64,000 nucleotides of DNA, taken from positions 1 through 64,000 of the forward strand of contig CABHOK010000006.1 of the NCBI GenBank assembly GCA_902168205.1. The letters run 5' to 3'. The notes beneath the pieces are model-generated. The model did no database searches. It had not been told where the DNA came from and was given only the letters and a program-made list of their open reading frames with translations. Within the stretch, counting starts at the first letter, position 1. The number at the start of each line of letters is the position of its first letter. Shown piece by piece: positions 9,916 through 18,197 of this stretch. Origin of the DNA: an uncultured Chitinophaga sp. Lineage in GTDB: Bacteria > Bacteroidota > Bacteroidia > Cytophagales > Cyclobacteriaceae. The translations under genes were made by a program, and so were the position numbers.

Positions 9916-9971
9916 AAAACTGATTTCTAATCTACTTGAAAACCAGTAGAAAAAGACCATGATTTTATGTT

Positions 9972-10003
9972 ATTGACCACCCAAAACAGCACCGATACCT
10001 TTG
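9972..10003 (+). promoter_or_regulatory. Promoter of the small lipoprotein gene at 10046
   Basis: TACCTTTG at 9996-10003 fits the -7 consensus TAnnTTTG, with ATTG (9972-9975) 20 bases upstream as a weak -33 element. The transcript would begin near 10009, which excludes the ATG-less upstream extension of the reading frame. Confidence 0.45.
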
Positions 10004-10045
10004 CCTGTACACATTCATACAGAATCTATCAAACACTCAACAACC

Positions 10046-10546
10046 ATGAATTTTACGATTATGAAAACAAGAATTTACAGTGCAGCAGTTTTACTGGCGC
10101 TCGCAACATTTTTTAGTGCCTGTGGCGGTGATGATGACGATGCAACTCCGGGTGGCAATGAAGACATTGGTACATTTGCCGGCAACATTCAAATTACAGA
10201 TGATCCGCAAACTGAACTGGGATATATACTTAACGTCAAAATCAAGGTTACACGAAATGGCAATAACGCAACGATAAAGATTACCGGCGATCCCGGCTTT
10301 GATCGTGAGTATACCGGATCATTCACAACGTTGCAAACCGGCCTGTACGACATAAAAATTTCAAAGCAAATTAAACCAAGTGAGAAGATTGCGGGTGAAC
10401 GCGTTGTTATTTCCGACAATAAACTAACCATTGGCATTGATGTAGCAAATGACAATGTATTGGTACGAACGAATCCCAACACAGCAGAGACAGTACAAAT
10501 CTCCGGTAAACTGGAAATGATCGGAACGGATCTTCTAAAAGAATAA
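10046..10546 (+). CDS. Small uncharacterised lipoprotein
   Basis: A 166-residue exported lipoprotein of unknown function. The signal (TRIYSAAVLLALATFFSAC) ends in an FSAC lipobox followed by GGDDDDA, the Gly/Asp-rich tether that routes many Bacteroidota lipoproteins to the outer membrane. The mature part looks all-beta with alternating polar/apolar residues, as in small calycin-like or immunoglobulin-like domains; no family is recognised. An alternative start is the ATG at 10061. It has its own promoter-like box and a strong terminator, so it is probably monocistronic. Confidence 0.8.
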   Translation: MNFTIMKTRIYSAAVLLALATFFSACGGDDDDATPGGNEDIGTFAGNIQITDDPQTELGYILNVKIKVTRNGNNATIKITGDPGFDREYTGSFTTLQTGLYDIKISKQIKPSEKIAGERVVISDNKLTIGIDVANDNVLVRTNPNTAETVQISGKLEMIGTDLLKE

Positions 10547-10561
10547 TTACCTATACATATC

Positions 10562-10594
10562 ATCATAAAGGGACTCATGAAGTCCCTTTATGAT
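10562..10594. terminator. Bidirectional terminator between convergent lipoprotein genes
   Basis: A perfect 14-bp stem (10562-10575 with 10581-10594) encloses loop CATGA. It lies between the plus-strand gene ending at 10546 and the minus-strand gene ending at 10626 and could serve both. Confidence 0.75.
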
Positions 10595-10625
10595 TTACAA
10601 CATGTTTATTTCAGATTATATAGAA

Positions 10626-11108
10626 TCACAAATGTTCGATCTTCTTCCGGGAAAGAATATAGTCAATGCGTTCCCGTTCAAGGGTCGTACCGGAAATTGA
10701 ATCTGTGCGCTCGCTATAGGTAACGTTATAGTGAGGTTCTATAGCCCCACTCGCTAATGTATTGATGTCGACCTGCTCAATCAATGTTATATGTCCGGTG
10801 ATCTGCCCGCCAAACCACAACGGGTTTCCCTGTTGATGCCACGTTACCAAAGTATAGCGTTCGCCAACCTGATGTACATGAATATCATTTGCAGGAACCG
10901 ATGCTGCCTGCTCATTACCATAAAGTATAGAGATCGTCTGATGCCTGTTGTTGAACCAGGTTGTAATGACGTGAAGATCTTTACTATCATATAAATCTTC
11001 GGGAGAAACCTGGAAATTACTTTTATCACCGCATGCCTGCAGGTACAAGGATAATGATACTGTCAGGAAGATATAGCTGATTCTTTTTTTACGCATACGA
11101 GTCATCAT
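10626..11108 (-). CDS. Small uncharacterised lipoprotein, coupled to cytochrome P460 gene
   Basis: A 160-residue exported protein with a lipoprotein signal (RISYIFLTVSLSLYLQAC, then GDKS). The mature region is unrecognised; it is beta-rich with several His/Trp residues (DIHVHQVGERY, TWHQQGN). Its ATG shares the sequence ATGA with the stop of the cytochrome P460 gene (4-base overlap), so the two are translationally coupled and probably act together in the envelope. No haem-binding CxxCH is present. A role alongside the haem protein is inference from the overlap only. Confidence 0.8.
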   Translation of the reverse strand: MMTRMRKKRISYIFLTVSLSLYLQACGDKSNFQVSPEDLYDSKDLHVITTWFNNRHQTISILYGNEQAASVPANDIHVHQVGERYTLVTWHQQGNPLWFGGQITGHITLIEQVDINTLASGAIEPHYNVTYSERTDSISGTTLERERIDYILSRKKIEHL

Positions 11109-12034
11109 GGTTTCTTGGTGGGTATATCAAAAACAAATCCGTTGGCCGAAGCGAGCCGGTGACAGTTCATACAATCAACCTCAAAACTCACATTCTTCCC
11201 ATACGGAACGAGATGCGATGTATTGAACCGGGCAAAGCCCCATCCTTCTGTTCTCTTAAATCGCTCGTCATCCCGTATCATGAACTGTACATTGTTAAAG
11301 GCTCCGGGATATATATTCCCGTCTGCATCCTGCTCCCCCGCATCCCACACTACTTTAACAATCGCGGCACCGTTCGGCCACGGATTTATGTTTCCTTCCT
11401 GTACCGCCTTAACAGCAATATCATTTCCATAGATTACCCGCATCGTTCCATTATCAAAACGATTGGTTGCTACAATAACTTTCCAGTGCAGATAATCACT
11501 GAAGTACTGAATTCCATTCGGAGATTCTCTTACAACCGGTTGATCGGAAACCTGTTTTACTATTGGTTTCCCCGGCTGCGTTTTACTCGTATTGGTTAAC
11601 GCCACTATATAATTCTTCAGCGCGCCTACTTCCCGTTCCGATAGTTTGGCAGACGGATGCAGCAGCGTATAGTCTCTCCGTGGCATTCTTCCCTGTTCAA
11701 CCATATTTACCGCATACCATAACTTCGCACGTTGATCGGCAGCAGATAAACTATCCCAATGCGAAAAGTTGAGATGACGCCTCGCTTCCAGAACATCCGC
11801 AGATATCTTCCATGAGAGCGGAGCAACCTGGTGATACCATTCCAGTTTTGTATGGTTGGAATGACAATCATAGCACGCGTGCTTCAATATTCTCTGTACG
11901 GAATCTGGTCCGTCAAATTCGCCTGTAGCGGGCGGGTTGGTAAGCGGTGGCGTGAGGGTTGTCAGTATCCAAACGGCCACCACGCTGATTATCAAAATTA
12001 CCACCACCTTCTTTTTATGGGCTGCGTTATACAT
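11105..12034 (-). CDS. Haem-binding domain / cytochrome P460 fusion protein
   Basis: A 309-residue envelope protein anchored by one N-terminal membrane span (KKVVVILIISVVAVWILTTL). The first half matches a haem-binding domain (Haem_bd type) with CYDCHSNHTKLEWYHQVAPLSW, containing a CxxCH c-haem site. The second half matches cytochrome P460: it has the 'HWKVIVATNRFDNGTMRVIYGN' segment and ends with CMNCHRLA, a second CxxCH. Known P460 proteins oxidise hydroxylamine or bind NO; many homologues have no assigned reaction. The ATG at 12034 gives a normal membrane anchor; the frame continues to 12076. A small lipoprotein gene follows with a 4-base overlap. Confidence 0.87.
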   Translation of the reverse strand: MYNAAHKKKVVVILIISVVAVWILTTLTPPLTNPPATGEFDGPDSVQRILKHACYDCHSNHTKLEWYHQVAPLSWKISADVLEARRHLNFSHWDSLSAADQRAKLWYAVNMVEQGRMPRRDYTLLHPSAKLSEREVGALKNYIVALTNTSKTQPGKPIVKQVSDQPVVRESPNGIQYFSDYLHWKVIVATNRFDNGTMRVIYGNDIAVKAVQEGNINPWPNGAAIVKVVWDAGEQDADGNIYPGAFNNVQFMIRDDERFKRTEGWGFARFNTSHLVPYGKNVSFEVDCMNCHRLASANGFVFDIPTKKP

Positions 12035-12079
12035 ATAATAATTAATCTGGAAATATATATTGACGTTAGTCCTCACATT

Positions 12080-12553
12080 TTAGCTTGCCACGTTGATCGT
12101 AACATTAATGTTACCGCGTGTCGCCTTTGAATACGGACAAGTTTGGTGTGCCTCATTTACAAGTGCACTGGCCTGTTCCGGAGAAAGGCCTGGAAGCGTA
12201 ACATTCAGACGAGCCTGCAGAAAATAACCACCGGCATTGTTACAGAGATCAACTTCCGCGTCTACCGTCTCACTGCCGGAGAGTTTAATGTTAAACTTGG
12301 TAGCAGCAAACCGGATTGCTCCGATAAAACAAGCTGACCATCCTGCTGCAAATAACTGTTCAGGATTAGTACCTGGTCCGGAGCTACCCGGTGACGATAG
12401 TTTTACATCGAGCTTACCGTCTGAACTTTTAGAAGCACCATCTCTCCCACCGGTGGTATGTGTTTTACCGGTATATATTACTTTTTCTACTTGTGCGATG
12501 GCAACGTGTTCAAAGGCCTTTGTTGTTTTTGTTGATGTTTGACTGATTTCCAT
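12080..12553 (-). CDS. ohr: Organic hydroperoxide resistance protein (Ohr/OsmC family)
   Basis: A 157-residue thiol peroxidase that reduces organic hydroperoxides. Both redox cysteines lie in conserved surroundings: NPEQLFAAGWSACF (peroxidatic Cys) and TCPYSKATRGN (resolving Cys). The N-terminal 'VIYTGKTHTTGGRDG' is the classic Ohr start, including the catalytic Arg. Length is usual, with about 10-15 extra N-terminal residues. It sits 45 bases upstream of the P460 gene on the same strand and may be co-transcribed. A TACATTTG promoter box precedes it. No OhrR-type regulator gene is adjacent. Confidence 0.95.
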   Translation of the reverse strand: MEISQTSTKTTKAFEHVAIAQVEKVIYTGKTHTTGGRDGASKSSDGKLDVKLSSPGSSGPGTNPEQLFAAGWSACFIGAIRFAATKFNIKLSGSETVDAEVDLCNNAGGYFLQARLNVTLPGLSPEQASALVNEAHQTCPYSKATRGNINVTINVAS

Positions 12554-12576
12554 GACTTTGTTGTTTAAATGTGGTT

Positions 12577-12584
12577 CAAATGTA
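12577..12584 (-). promoter_or_regulatory. Putative -7 box of ohr
   Basis: Minus-strand TACATTTG matches TAnnTTTG and lies 24 bases upstream of the ohr ATG. The -33 element is poor. Confidence 0.4.
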
Positions 12585-12846
12585 TAGCGTCCAATGGGCT
12601 CTCTTCAATGTACATCTGGGCGAAGTGGACGAAATCATACCCGGACCAGGCATTCCACCGGTGGAAGCAAATGCTGTCAAATTGAAAATTGATTTTAGCG
12701 TACTATCAATCCTAACTCGTACGCTACTACAATACACTCATACTTGAATACACTACATCAATTCGTTGAACGGGTAATATGTCTAATTCAGGTACAAGTT
12801 TGCCGGCATGACCCTGTTCTTCATTTTATAGCATACAACCAGCGGA

Positions 12847-12854
12847 TACTTTTG
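12847..12854 (+). promoter_or_regulatory. Putative -7 box of the DUF1223 gene
   Basis: TACTTTTG matches TAnnTTTG, 36 bases upstream of the ATG at 12891. No clear -33 TTTG. Confidence 0.38.
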
Positions 12855-12890
12855 GATCAAATCATTTAATAACGTAAAGTCTTAACTACT

Positions 12891-13667
12891 ATGAAATCAA
12901 TTGAAATACTCGCCATAGCCATCGGTGTATGCATCATGCTCACGGCATCAATCAGTATTAACTATGACAAAACGGTAGAAACAAAAAGTGTAATAGACAA
13001 GCAAGGTTTTGCCGTATTGGAATTGTTTACTTCAGAAGGATGTTCGAGCTGTCCTCCGGCTGAGACCGTATTGAAAGAAATCCAGCAGGAGTTTCAAGAC
13101 AAGCCGGTATATATACTTGCCTTTCACGTTGATTACTGGAATCACCTCGGATGGAAAGATCAATTCAGCCAGGAAGCATTTACCGAGCGGCAACGTCAAT
13201 ATGCCTATACATTAGGTTCCGGTTCTCTTTATACTCCACAACTGGTAATCAACGGATCGAAAGAATTTGTGGGCTCAAGTAAACGTGCTATCGTAGAAGA
13301 GATCAACGCAAATCTGAAATCTCCGTCAACCGCCCCCCTCAAACTGAATTGTACACTCGATCAAAATGAATTAACTATAAACTACGAAGGTATAGCACAG
13401 AACAAACAAGCTGAACTTGTACTGGCACTTGTACAGAAAACAGCACAAAGCAATGTGAAGGCTGGTGAAAATTCAGGAAGAAACTTATCACATATCCAGA
13501 TTGTAAAAATGCTCGAACGTTTTCCATTTGAACCTTCGCGCCCCGTTACCATCATGGTACCTGCCGACTTCTCTCCAAAAGACTGGGAATTGATTGGCTT
13601 CGTACAGCGTAAAAACAACGGCCACACAGCACTTGCCGGTCGGTTTGACTTCAATTCACTGCGATAA
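12891..13667 (+). CDS. DUF1223-family secreted thioredoxin-like protein
   Basis: A 258-residue exported protein of the DUF1223 family, which has a thioredoxin-like fold. The diagnostic motif is VLELFTSEGCSSCPPAE with a CxxC, followed by 'LAFHVDYWNHLGWKDQFS' and 'YTPQLVINGSKEFVGS'. A signal peptide or N-terminal anchor spans about 5-24. The C-terminal third is an all-beta domain. Biochemical function is not established for the family; a periplasmic redox or chaperone-like role is plausible from the CxxC. It appears monocistronic, followed by a 113-base gap and then a kinase gene with its own promoter box. Confidence 0.88.
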   Translation: MKSIEILAIAIGVCIMLTASISINYDKTVETKSVIDKQGFAVLELFTSEGCSSCPPAETVLKEIQQEFQDKPVYILAFHVDYWNHLGWKDQFSQEAFTERQRQYAYTLGSGSLYTPQLVINGSKEFVGSSKRAIVEEINANLKSPSTAPLKLNCTLDQNELTINYEGIAQNKQAELVLALVQKTAQSNVKAGENSGRNLSHIQIVKMLERFPFEPSRPVTIMVPADFSPKDWELIGFVQRKNNGHTALAGRFDFNSLR

Positions 13668-13729
13668 TTCGGAAAGCAAAATGCCGGATTCAAGGTCGAT
13701 ATTGTCTACGCCAACGATCAGGATCTGTA

Positions 13730-13737
13730 TATATTTG
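13730..13737 (+). promoter_or_regulatory. Putative -7 box of the LytS/LytTR operon
   Basis: TATATTTG matches TAnnTTTG and lies 44 bases upstream of the kinase ATG. Confidence 0.4.
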
Positions 13738-13780
13738 TGATTGATAAGTACCTTAACAGCTGTATTGAACGGTATCAAGT

Positions 13781-14800
13781 ATGCTCAACAAAACATTCAA
13801 GCTATCCAATAAAATAATCTGGTTGTCCTCACTTTTCCTGGGCATACTCTCCTCCGTTCCAAAAATAGCAGAGCATCATTTCAATCCGTATGAAGCGCTG
13901 ATCAATTCGCTCATAACGGTTTTGTTCTCGCTGTTCATCTGGTATTATAATATATATACCCTTCCCAAGTATACATCACGCAGCGTGGCAGGCGACTTCC
14001 CTTTTACACAACTTCTCAAAAGTTTACTGGTAGGACTCGGTGTCATGTTTCTGCTGGCTTGTCTCCAACAATACTTACTGACGCACCTGAGCTTTGGTCC
14101 GGTTATGCTCATGATTGAAGTACGCGGTATATTGATTAACCTTACCTTTTACATGTTCCTGCACCTGCTCTATCAAAGCTACCACAACCAGCAGGTAGCC
14201 ATCGAGTTGGAGCGCACCAAATCAGACAACCTCAGCGCACAATACGAACTGATCAAGCAACAGGTCAATCCACACTTTCTCTTTAATAGTCTTAATACGT
14301 TAAAGTATATGGTGGAAAGCGGAGATGCCGGCAGTGTGAATTTCATTCTGAAACTTTCCGACTTTTACCGCTTTACGCTCGAAAGCAGGAAACTTGACCT
14401 GATCCGGCTATCACAGGAACTCGAGATATTGAACTCTTATTTGTTCCTGCTAAAAGCGCGGTTTGAAGATGGAATTGTGTTATCCGTACGCATCGATGAC
14501 GCTCACAAGGATTCTTTCATTCCGCCCTTTACCTTGCAACTATTGGTGGAGAATTGTATCAAACATAATGTAGTGTCACTGAATCGCCCTCTGGAAGTAA
14601 GAATATACTCCGATCAGCAATATATAGTCATTGAAAATAATCTGCAGCCCAAGAAAACACCAGAGGCATCTACGGGATTAGGACTCGCCAATATCAACCA
14701 GCGCTATCAGCACCTGGAAGAAAAAGGAATTGAGATATCCGTCAATGAGAATCTATTTATAGTAAAACTTCCCATCATTCATGAAGATCATCATCATTGA
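13781..14800 (+). CDS. LytS/YehU-type sensor histidine kinase
   Basis: A 339-residue kinase of the His_kinase (PF06580) type. About four membrane spans fill residues 13-135, then a coiled linker leads to the phospho-acceptor His165 in QQVNPHFLFNSLNTLKYM. The ATPase part has LQLLVENCIKHN (N-box) and TGLGLANINQRYQ (G-box). Such kinases usually pair with LytTR response regulators, and here the LytTR gene overlaps the end by 20 bases. No extracellular sensor domain is visible, so the signal is probably sensed in or near the membrane. Confidence 0.93.
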   Translation: MLNKTFKLSNKIIWLSSLFLGILSSVPKIAEHHFNPYEALINSLITVLFSLFIWYYNIYTLPKYTSRSVAGDFPFTQLLKSLLVGLGVMFLLACLQQYLLTHLSFGPVMLMIEVRGILINLTFYMFLHLLYQSYHNQQVAIELERTKSDNLSAQYELIKQQVNPHFLFNSLNTLKYMVESGDAGSVNFILKLSDFYRFTLESRKLDLIRLSQELEILNSYLFLLKARFEDGIVLSVRIDDAHKDSFIPPFTLQLLVENCIKHNVVSLNRPLEVRIYSDQQYIVIENNLQPKKTPEASTGLGLANINQRYQHLEEKGIEISVNENLFIVKLPIIHEDHHH

Positions 14801-15542
14801 AGACGAACTGAAGGCAGCTAAATCTTTAGCCGCCATGATTTCAAAAATAAGACCGGATGCCGAAGTGGTTGCGCACTTGCAGAGTGTTGAGGGCGCTGTT
14901 GAGTATTTCTCAGTCAACGAGCAACCGGACCTGGTATTTATGGATGTACAACTTTCAGATGGTTTATGCTTCGAGATTTTCAAAGTAATAAAACTGCAAT
15001 GCCCTATTGTGTTTTGTACAGCATTCGGTGAATATGCCATGGATGCGATCAAAACAAATGGCATCGATTATCTTCTTAAACCCTTCTCGAAAGAACAACT
15101 GGAAGAAGCTTTTGAAAAAGTAGAAGCCTTCAAGAATTTCTTTCAGAAGAATGCACAACCGGATATGTCGGCCTTTCTGAAAAAGATCGGGCTTGATGAT
15201 ACCAAGAAAAACTTCCTGGTTTTTAAAAGTAATAAATATACTACGGTACCGACCGATCAAATTGCATACTTCTACATCAAGAACGATCTGGTAACCATCG
15301 TAACTTTTCAATCGCAGGAGTACTCACTGGACCAGTCGTTAGACCAGGTACAAAACTCGCTTTCCACCAAACAGTTCTTCCGTCTGAACCGACAATACCT
15401 GATCAACTTCAGTGCCGTGAAAGAAGTTGAACATTACTTCGCCAGAAAATTATTTGTTAAACTATCAATCGCCACACCCGAGAAGTTACTGATCGGGAAA
15501 GAAAAGACAAGTGCGTTTTTGCAGTGGCTGGAAAGTCGTTGA
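14781..15542 (+). CDS. LytTR-family response regulator
   Basis: A 253-residue response regulator. The receiver domain (1-120) has IIIIEDE, phospho-acceptor Asp55 in LVFMDVQLSDG, and 'YLLKPFSKEQL' with the conserved Lys. The LytTR DNA-binding domain (about 150-250) shows FLVFKSNKYTTVP, FRLNRQYLIN and LLIGKEKTSAF. It overlaps the kinase gene by 20 bases, so the pair is translationally coupled. LytTR proteins bind short direct repeats; no obvious site was located nearby. Confidence 0.93.
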   Translation: MKIIIIEDELKAAKSLAAMISKIRPDAEVVAHLQSVEGAVEYFSVNEQPDLVFMDVQLSDGLCFEIFKVIKLQCPIVFCTAFGEYAMDAIKTNGIDYLLKPFSKEQLEEAFEKVEAFKNFFQKNAQPDMSAFLKKIGLDDTKKNFLVFKSNKYTTVPTDQIAYFYIKNDLVTIVTFQSQEYSLDQSLDQVQNSLSTKQFFRLNRQYLINFSAVKEVEHYFARKLFVKLSIATPEKLLIGKEKTSAFLQWLESR

Positions 15543-15617
15543 GTTGTGCGTTAATCCTTATCTTTAGCGTGCATATAGAAATTTAACTATAACAACTACC
15601 TTTACAATCTTCAGAGA

Positions 15618-16220
15618 ATGGTATTTGAATTACTAAAGCTAAATATTCACGTTACGGATGAGAAATTTAATACGATTTATCCGACTGGTATAAGACGTTT
15701 GTCTGAAAAACATTGGACACCTGTTTCAGTGGCCAAAGCAGCATCGGAATTTCTGGTAACAAGTCCGGGTACTCGTGTATTGGATATAGGTTCAGGGGCC
15801 GGTAAGTTTTGCATGGTGGGTGCTGTTCATACAAACGGATTCTTCACAGGTATCGAACAACGGGCTGAGTTAGTTGAGTTAACTCAAAACCTCTCAAACA
15901 AATATAGTTTGGATAATGTTGAATTCATTCATGCCAACATCACGTCTATCAACTTTAATCAGTATCAGGCTTTTTATTTCTACAATTCTTTTTACGAGAA
16001 TATAGACTTCGACAATAAAATCGATGACAGTGTTCTATTAAATACAGGTTACTATAAAGCGTATACGAAATATACCCTCGATCAGCTGGCAATACTCCCG
16101 GGAGGTACACGTCTTGCTACCTATTGGGCGGCTGATAAATTCATACCTCATGGATTCGACCTGGTTGAATCCCTCTATGACGGACATTTGAATCTTTATA
16201 TGAAACAATCCTATGAGTAA
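15618..16220 (+). CDS. Class I SAM-dependent methyltransferase
   Basis: A 200-residue Rossmann-fold methyltransferase. Motif I is VLDIGSGAGKFC (about 55-66), and an acidic residue ending beta-2 is GIEQRAELVEL. The 'FIHANITSINFNQYQAFYFYNSFYEN' stretch corresponds to motifs II-IV. The substrate is not evident. The C-terminal 8 bases overlap the start of a GNAT acetyltransferase gene, so they form a two-gene unit. Confidence 0.85.
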   Translation: MVFELLKLNIHVTDEKFNTIYPTGIRRLSEKHWTPVSVAKAASEFLVTSPGTRVLDIGSGAGKFCMVGAVHTNGFFTGIEQRAELVELTQNLSNKYSLDNVEFIHANITSINFNQYQAFYFYNSFYENIDFDNKIDDSVLLNTGYYKAYTKYTLDQLAILPGGTRLATYWAADKFIPHGFDLVESLYDGHLNLYMKQSYE

Positions 16221-16671
16221 TACATCTATTGAAATTATTCCATACGAACCCACGTATCAGCAAGCTTTTAAAGCACTGAACCTGGAGTGGCTTGAGCGAT
16301 ATAACCTCCTGGAGCAAATCGATATGGATATGCTTAACGATCCGGAAAAGTATATTTTGAACGATGGTGGGTATATTTTTCTGGCTCGCCTTAACAATGA
16401 AATTATTGGAACTGCCGGACTCGTGAAGGAACATAACAACACGTGTGAACTAGTCAAAATGTGTGTCCATCGCGATCATCGGGCAAAAGGAATCAGTAAA
16501 TTACTCATCGAGGCATGCATCTCGCAAGCCAGGGAATTAGGGGCAGAAAGAATTGTCTTGTTCTCTAATCACCAGCTTCAGGCTGCTCAGGAACTGTATA
16601 AGCAATACGGCTTCAACTATGTAACATTAGAGGATTCATACTTGTTACTGCAGATATTAAAATGGAGTTGA
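16213..16671 (+). CDS. GNAT-family N-acetyltransferase
   Basis: A 152-residue GNAT enzyme. The acetyl-CoA site is visible as VKMCVHRDHRAKGISKLLIEACISQARELG (Q/RxxGxG/A type: R-A-K-G-I), and the C-terminal 'ELYKQYGFNYV' is the usual helix-turn. The ATG overlaps the preceding methyltransferase gene. Substrate unknown; it could be a small molecule or an N-terminal amine. The gene ends 81 bases before the convergent MocR gene. Confidence 0.9.
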   Translation: MSNTSIEIIPYEPTYQQAFKALNLEWLERYNLLEQIDMDMLNDPEKYILNDGGYIFLARLNNEIIGTAGLVKEHNNTCELVKMCVHRDHRAKGISKLLIEACISQARELGAERIVLFSNHQLQAAQELYKQYGFNYVTLEDSYLLLQILKWS

Positions 16672-16752
16672 AAATATAGCATTCAAGTTTTTTTGTATAA
16701 TATAATCATCTCCGAATCGCATTTACTGAAAACAAATGCTCTTAAACTGTCT

Positions 16753-18141
16753 TCAAAACCATGCTCTGTAAAGCTTGTCCACTACCTGGGCAATAACTTC
16801 CTGCGGCAGACTGCCAAACTCAAATAGCACTTGCGGCTTACGAGGTATATTTGCTTTGTCACTATAAAATCCACTGGTAGGCGTTACAACAATTCCGCTG
16901 GCTTGGGCTCGCTGTATAATTTCCTTTTCACTGATACGCGTGTTAATACGCAGAAGAATATTTAATCCCGAAGGAGTCTGATTATAATCAATACTCCGGG
17001 GTGGCAGACGTTGTAGTGCTTCCATACAGGCATCATACTTCCTTTTGTAGACCGTTCGCATTTTCTTTAAATGTCGTTCCCAGAAACCTTTCTCCATAAA
17101 CAGCGCCAGCGTTCTGCGGGTAAAATAAGGTACTGTATTGGTAAGATGCTTATAGGGCTCATATATAGTGGAAAAATTTTCAGGTAGCACGACATAGGCC
17201 ACTCGCAGGGAAGGCATCAGCGCACTGCTAAACGTACCTATATAAATAACACGATTGGTCTGATCAAGACCTTGTAACGAAGGCATCAAATTGGTTTTAT
17301 ACCGGAACTCACAATCAAAGTCATCTTCTATAACATAAGCATTATTCTTCTGCGCCCAATTAAGCAGTTGTATGCGATGCGTTACGGGTATTGCCGCCCC
17401 CGTAGGATACTGATGAGACGGTGTTATATAGAGGAGATCGGCTCGCTCCTTTTTGAGTTGTGTCAGGTCAATACCTTGTGACGTAACGCGTATAGGCTTA
17501 ACGTTGTAACCAAATTCCTGGAATAACATACGCGTACGAGTATACCCGGGCTCTTCAACTATAATTTTCTTACAGGTGTTTCGCAGCACAAATGCCAGCC
17601 AGAATACAAGCGCACTCGCACCAGACCCAATGAGCAGCCGTTCCGGGGTTGCCCGTACGCCCCGGTATTGGAACAGGTATTTCACTAACTGCTCTTTCAG
17701 TGGATCATCCTGCTCGTATTCCTGGTATTGAAAGCTGATACGGTCGAGCGCCCAGTTACTGCACTTGCGCCACTGCTTCACAGGAAAATGACTTTCATCC
17801 ACCAGGTGTATAGATGTATTGTAGGCAGTTGACCGCTTTTTATTTTTTGGTTTTTTATTCCGCAACGGTAATAAATCGCCTACAGGCAATTGCCAATCTG
17901 AACGATCAATCTTCGCCACATATAGTCCCTTGCGGTGAACGTTTGTAACATATCCTTCTAACGTTAGTTGTTCATACGCCTTTAATACAGTGTTGTTCGC
18001 GATACCTAATTCTTTGGCTAATACACGATACGAAGGCAAACGCTGATTATATGGCAATCTCTTCTGTAGTATGGCAGTCTTGTAAAATTCATAGATCTGC
18101 TCATACAAGAGCTTGTCGGTATGGTGAATTGTCGGAATCAT
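16753..18141 (-). CDS. MocR/PdxR-type transcriptional regulator (GntR HTH + aminotransferase-like domain), PLP lysine replaced
   Basis: A 462-residue MocR-type regulator. A GntR winged helix (about 10-75; RLPSYRVLAKELGIANNTVLKAY) is joined by a basic linker (about 88-105) to a class I aminotransferase fold. PLP-pocket motifs are present: TPSHQYPTG and VIEDDFDCEFRY. The usual Schiff-base lysine motif GTFSK reads GTFSSALMPSLR; the fifth position is Ser306 (AGT at 17224-17226). The ATG at 18141 was chosen because an upstream TTG (18189) would put the operator and promoter inside the gene. It is divergent from the secreted protein at 18257, with an operator between them; autoregulation and control of that gene are likely. 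Confidence 0.92.
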   Translation of the reverse strand: MIPTIHHTDKLLYEQIYEFYKTAILQKRLPYNQRLPSYRVLAKELGIANNTVLKAYEQLTLEGYVTNVHRKGLYVAKIDRSDWQLPVGDLLPLRNKKPKNKKRSTAYNTSIHLVDESHFPVKQWRKCSNWALDRISFQYQEYEQDDPLKEQLVKYLFQYRGVRATPERLLIGSGASALVFWLAFVLRNTCKKIIVEEPGYTRTRMLFQEFGYNVKPIRVTSQGIDLTQLKKERADLLYITPSHQYPTGAAIPVTHRIQLLNWAQKNNAYVIEDDFDCEFRYKTNLMPSLQGLDQTNRVIYIGTFSSALMPSLRVAYVVLPENFSTIYEPYKHLTNTVPYFTRRTLALFMEKGFWERHLKKMRTVYKRKYDACMEALQRLPPRSIDYNQTPSGLNILLRINTRISEKEIIQRAQASGIVVTPTSGFYSDKANIPRKPQVLFEFGSLPQEVIAQVVDKLYRAWF

Positions 18142-18144
18142 AGC

Positions 18145-18188
18145 TGCACCCATCAGAAAGTTAAAATCTGCACCCAGGCATGGGTGCA
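18145..18188. promoter_or_regulatory. Operator of the MocR regulator: direct plus inverted repeats of TGCACCCA
   Basis: TGCACCCA occurs at 18145-18152 and again at 18169-18176 (same direction, 24 bases apart); its exact complement TGGGTGCA is at 18181-18188, giving a perfect 8-bp inverted repeat with a 4-base spacer. A direct repeat plus an inverted repeat is the layout described for MocR/PdxR-type regulators. It covers the predicted mocR transcript start and the -33 region of the divergent gene. Confidence 0.75.
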
Positions 18189-18194
18189 AAGATA
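18187..18194 (-). promoter_or_regulatory. -7 box of the MocR gene
   Basis: Minus-strand TATCTTTG matches TAnnTTTG. The transcript would start near 18181, inside the operator, so regulator binding should block it. Confidence 0.5.
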
Positions 18195-18197
18195 ATC

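Larger units (their letters stand above)
12554..12890. other. Intergenic region between divergent ohr and DUF1223 genes
   Basis: No gene is apparent in these 337 bases. It holds the two promoter boxes listed separately (12577-12584 and 12847-12854), and otherwise unremarkable sequence without long repeats or hairpins. Confidence 0.6.

Noticed and set aside
16719-16739. GCATTT...AAATGC as a terminator between convergent genes
   Set aside because: Only a 6-bp stem with a 9-base loop and no T-run; too weak to call.
18142-18189. Upstream TTG start for the MocR gene
   Set aside because: It would place the operator and the promoter box inside the coding region and adds residues not seen before the GntR domain.
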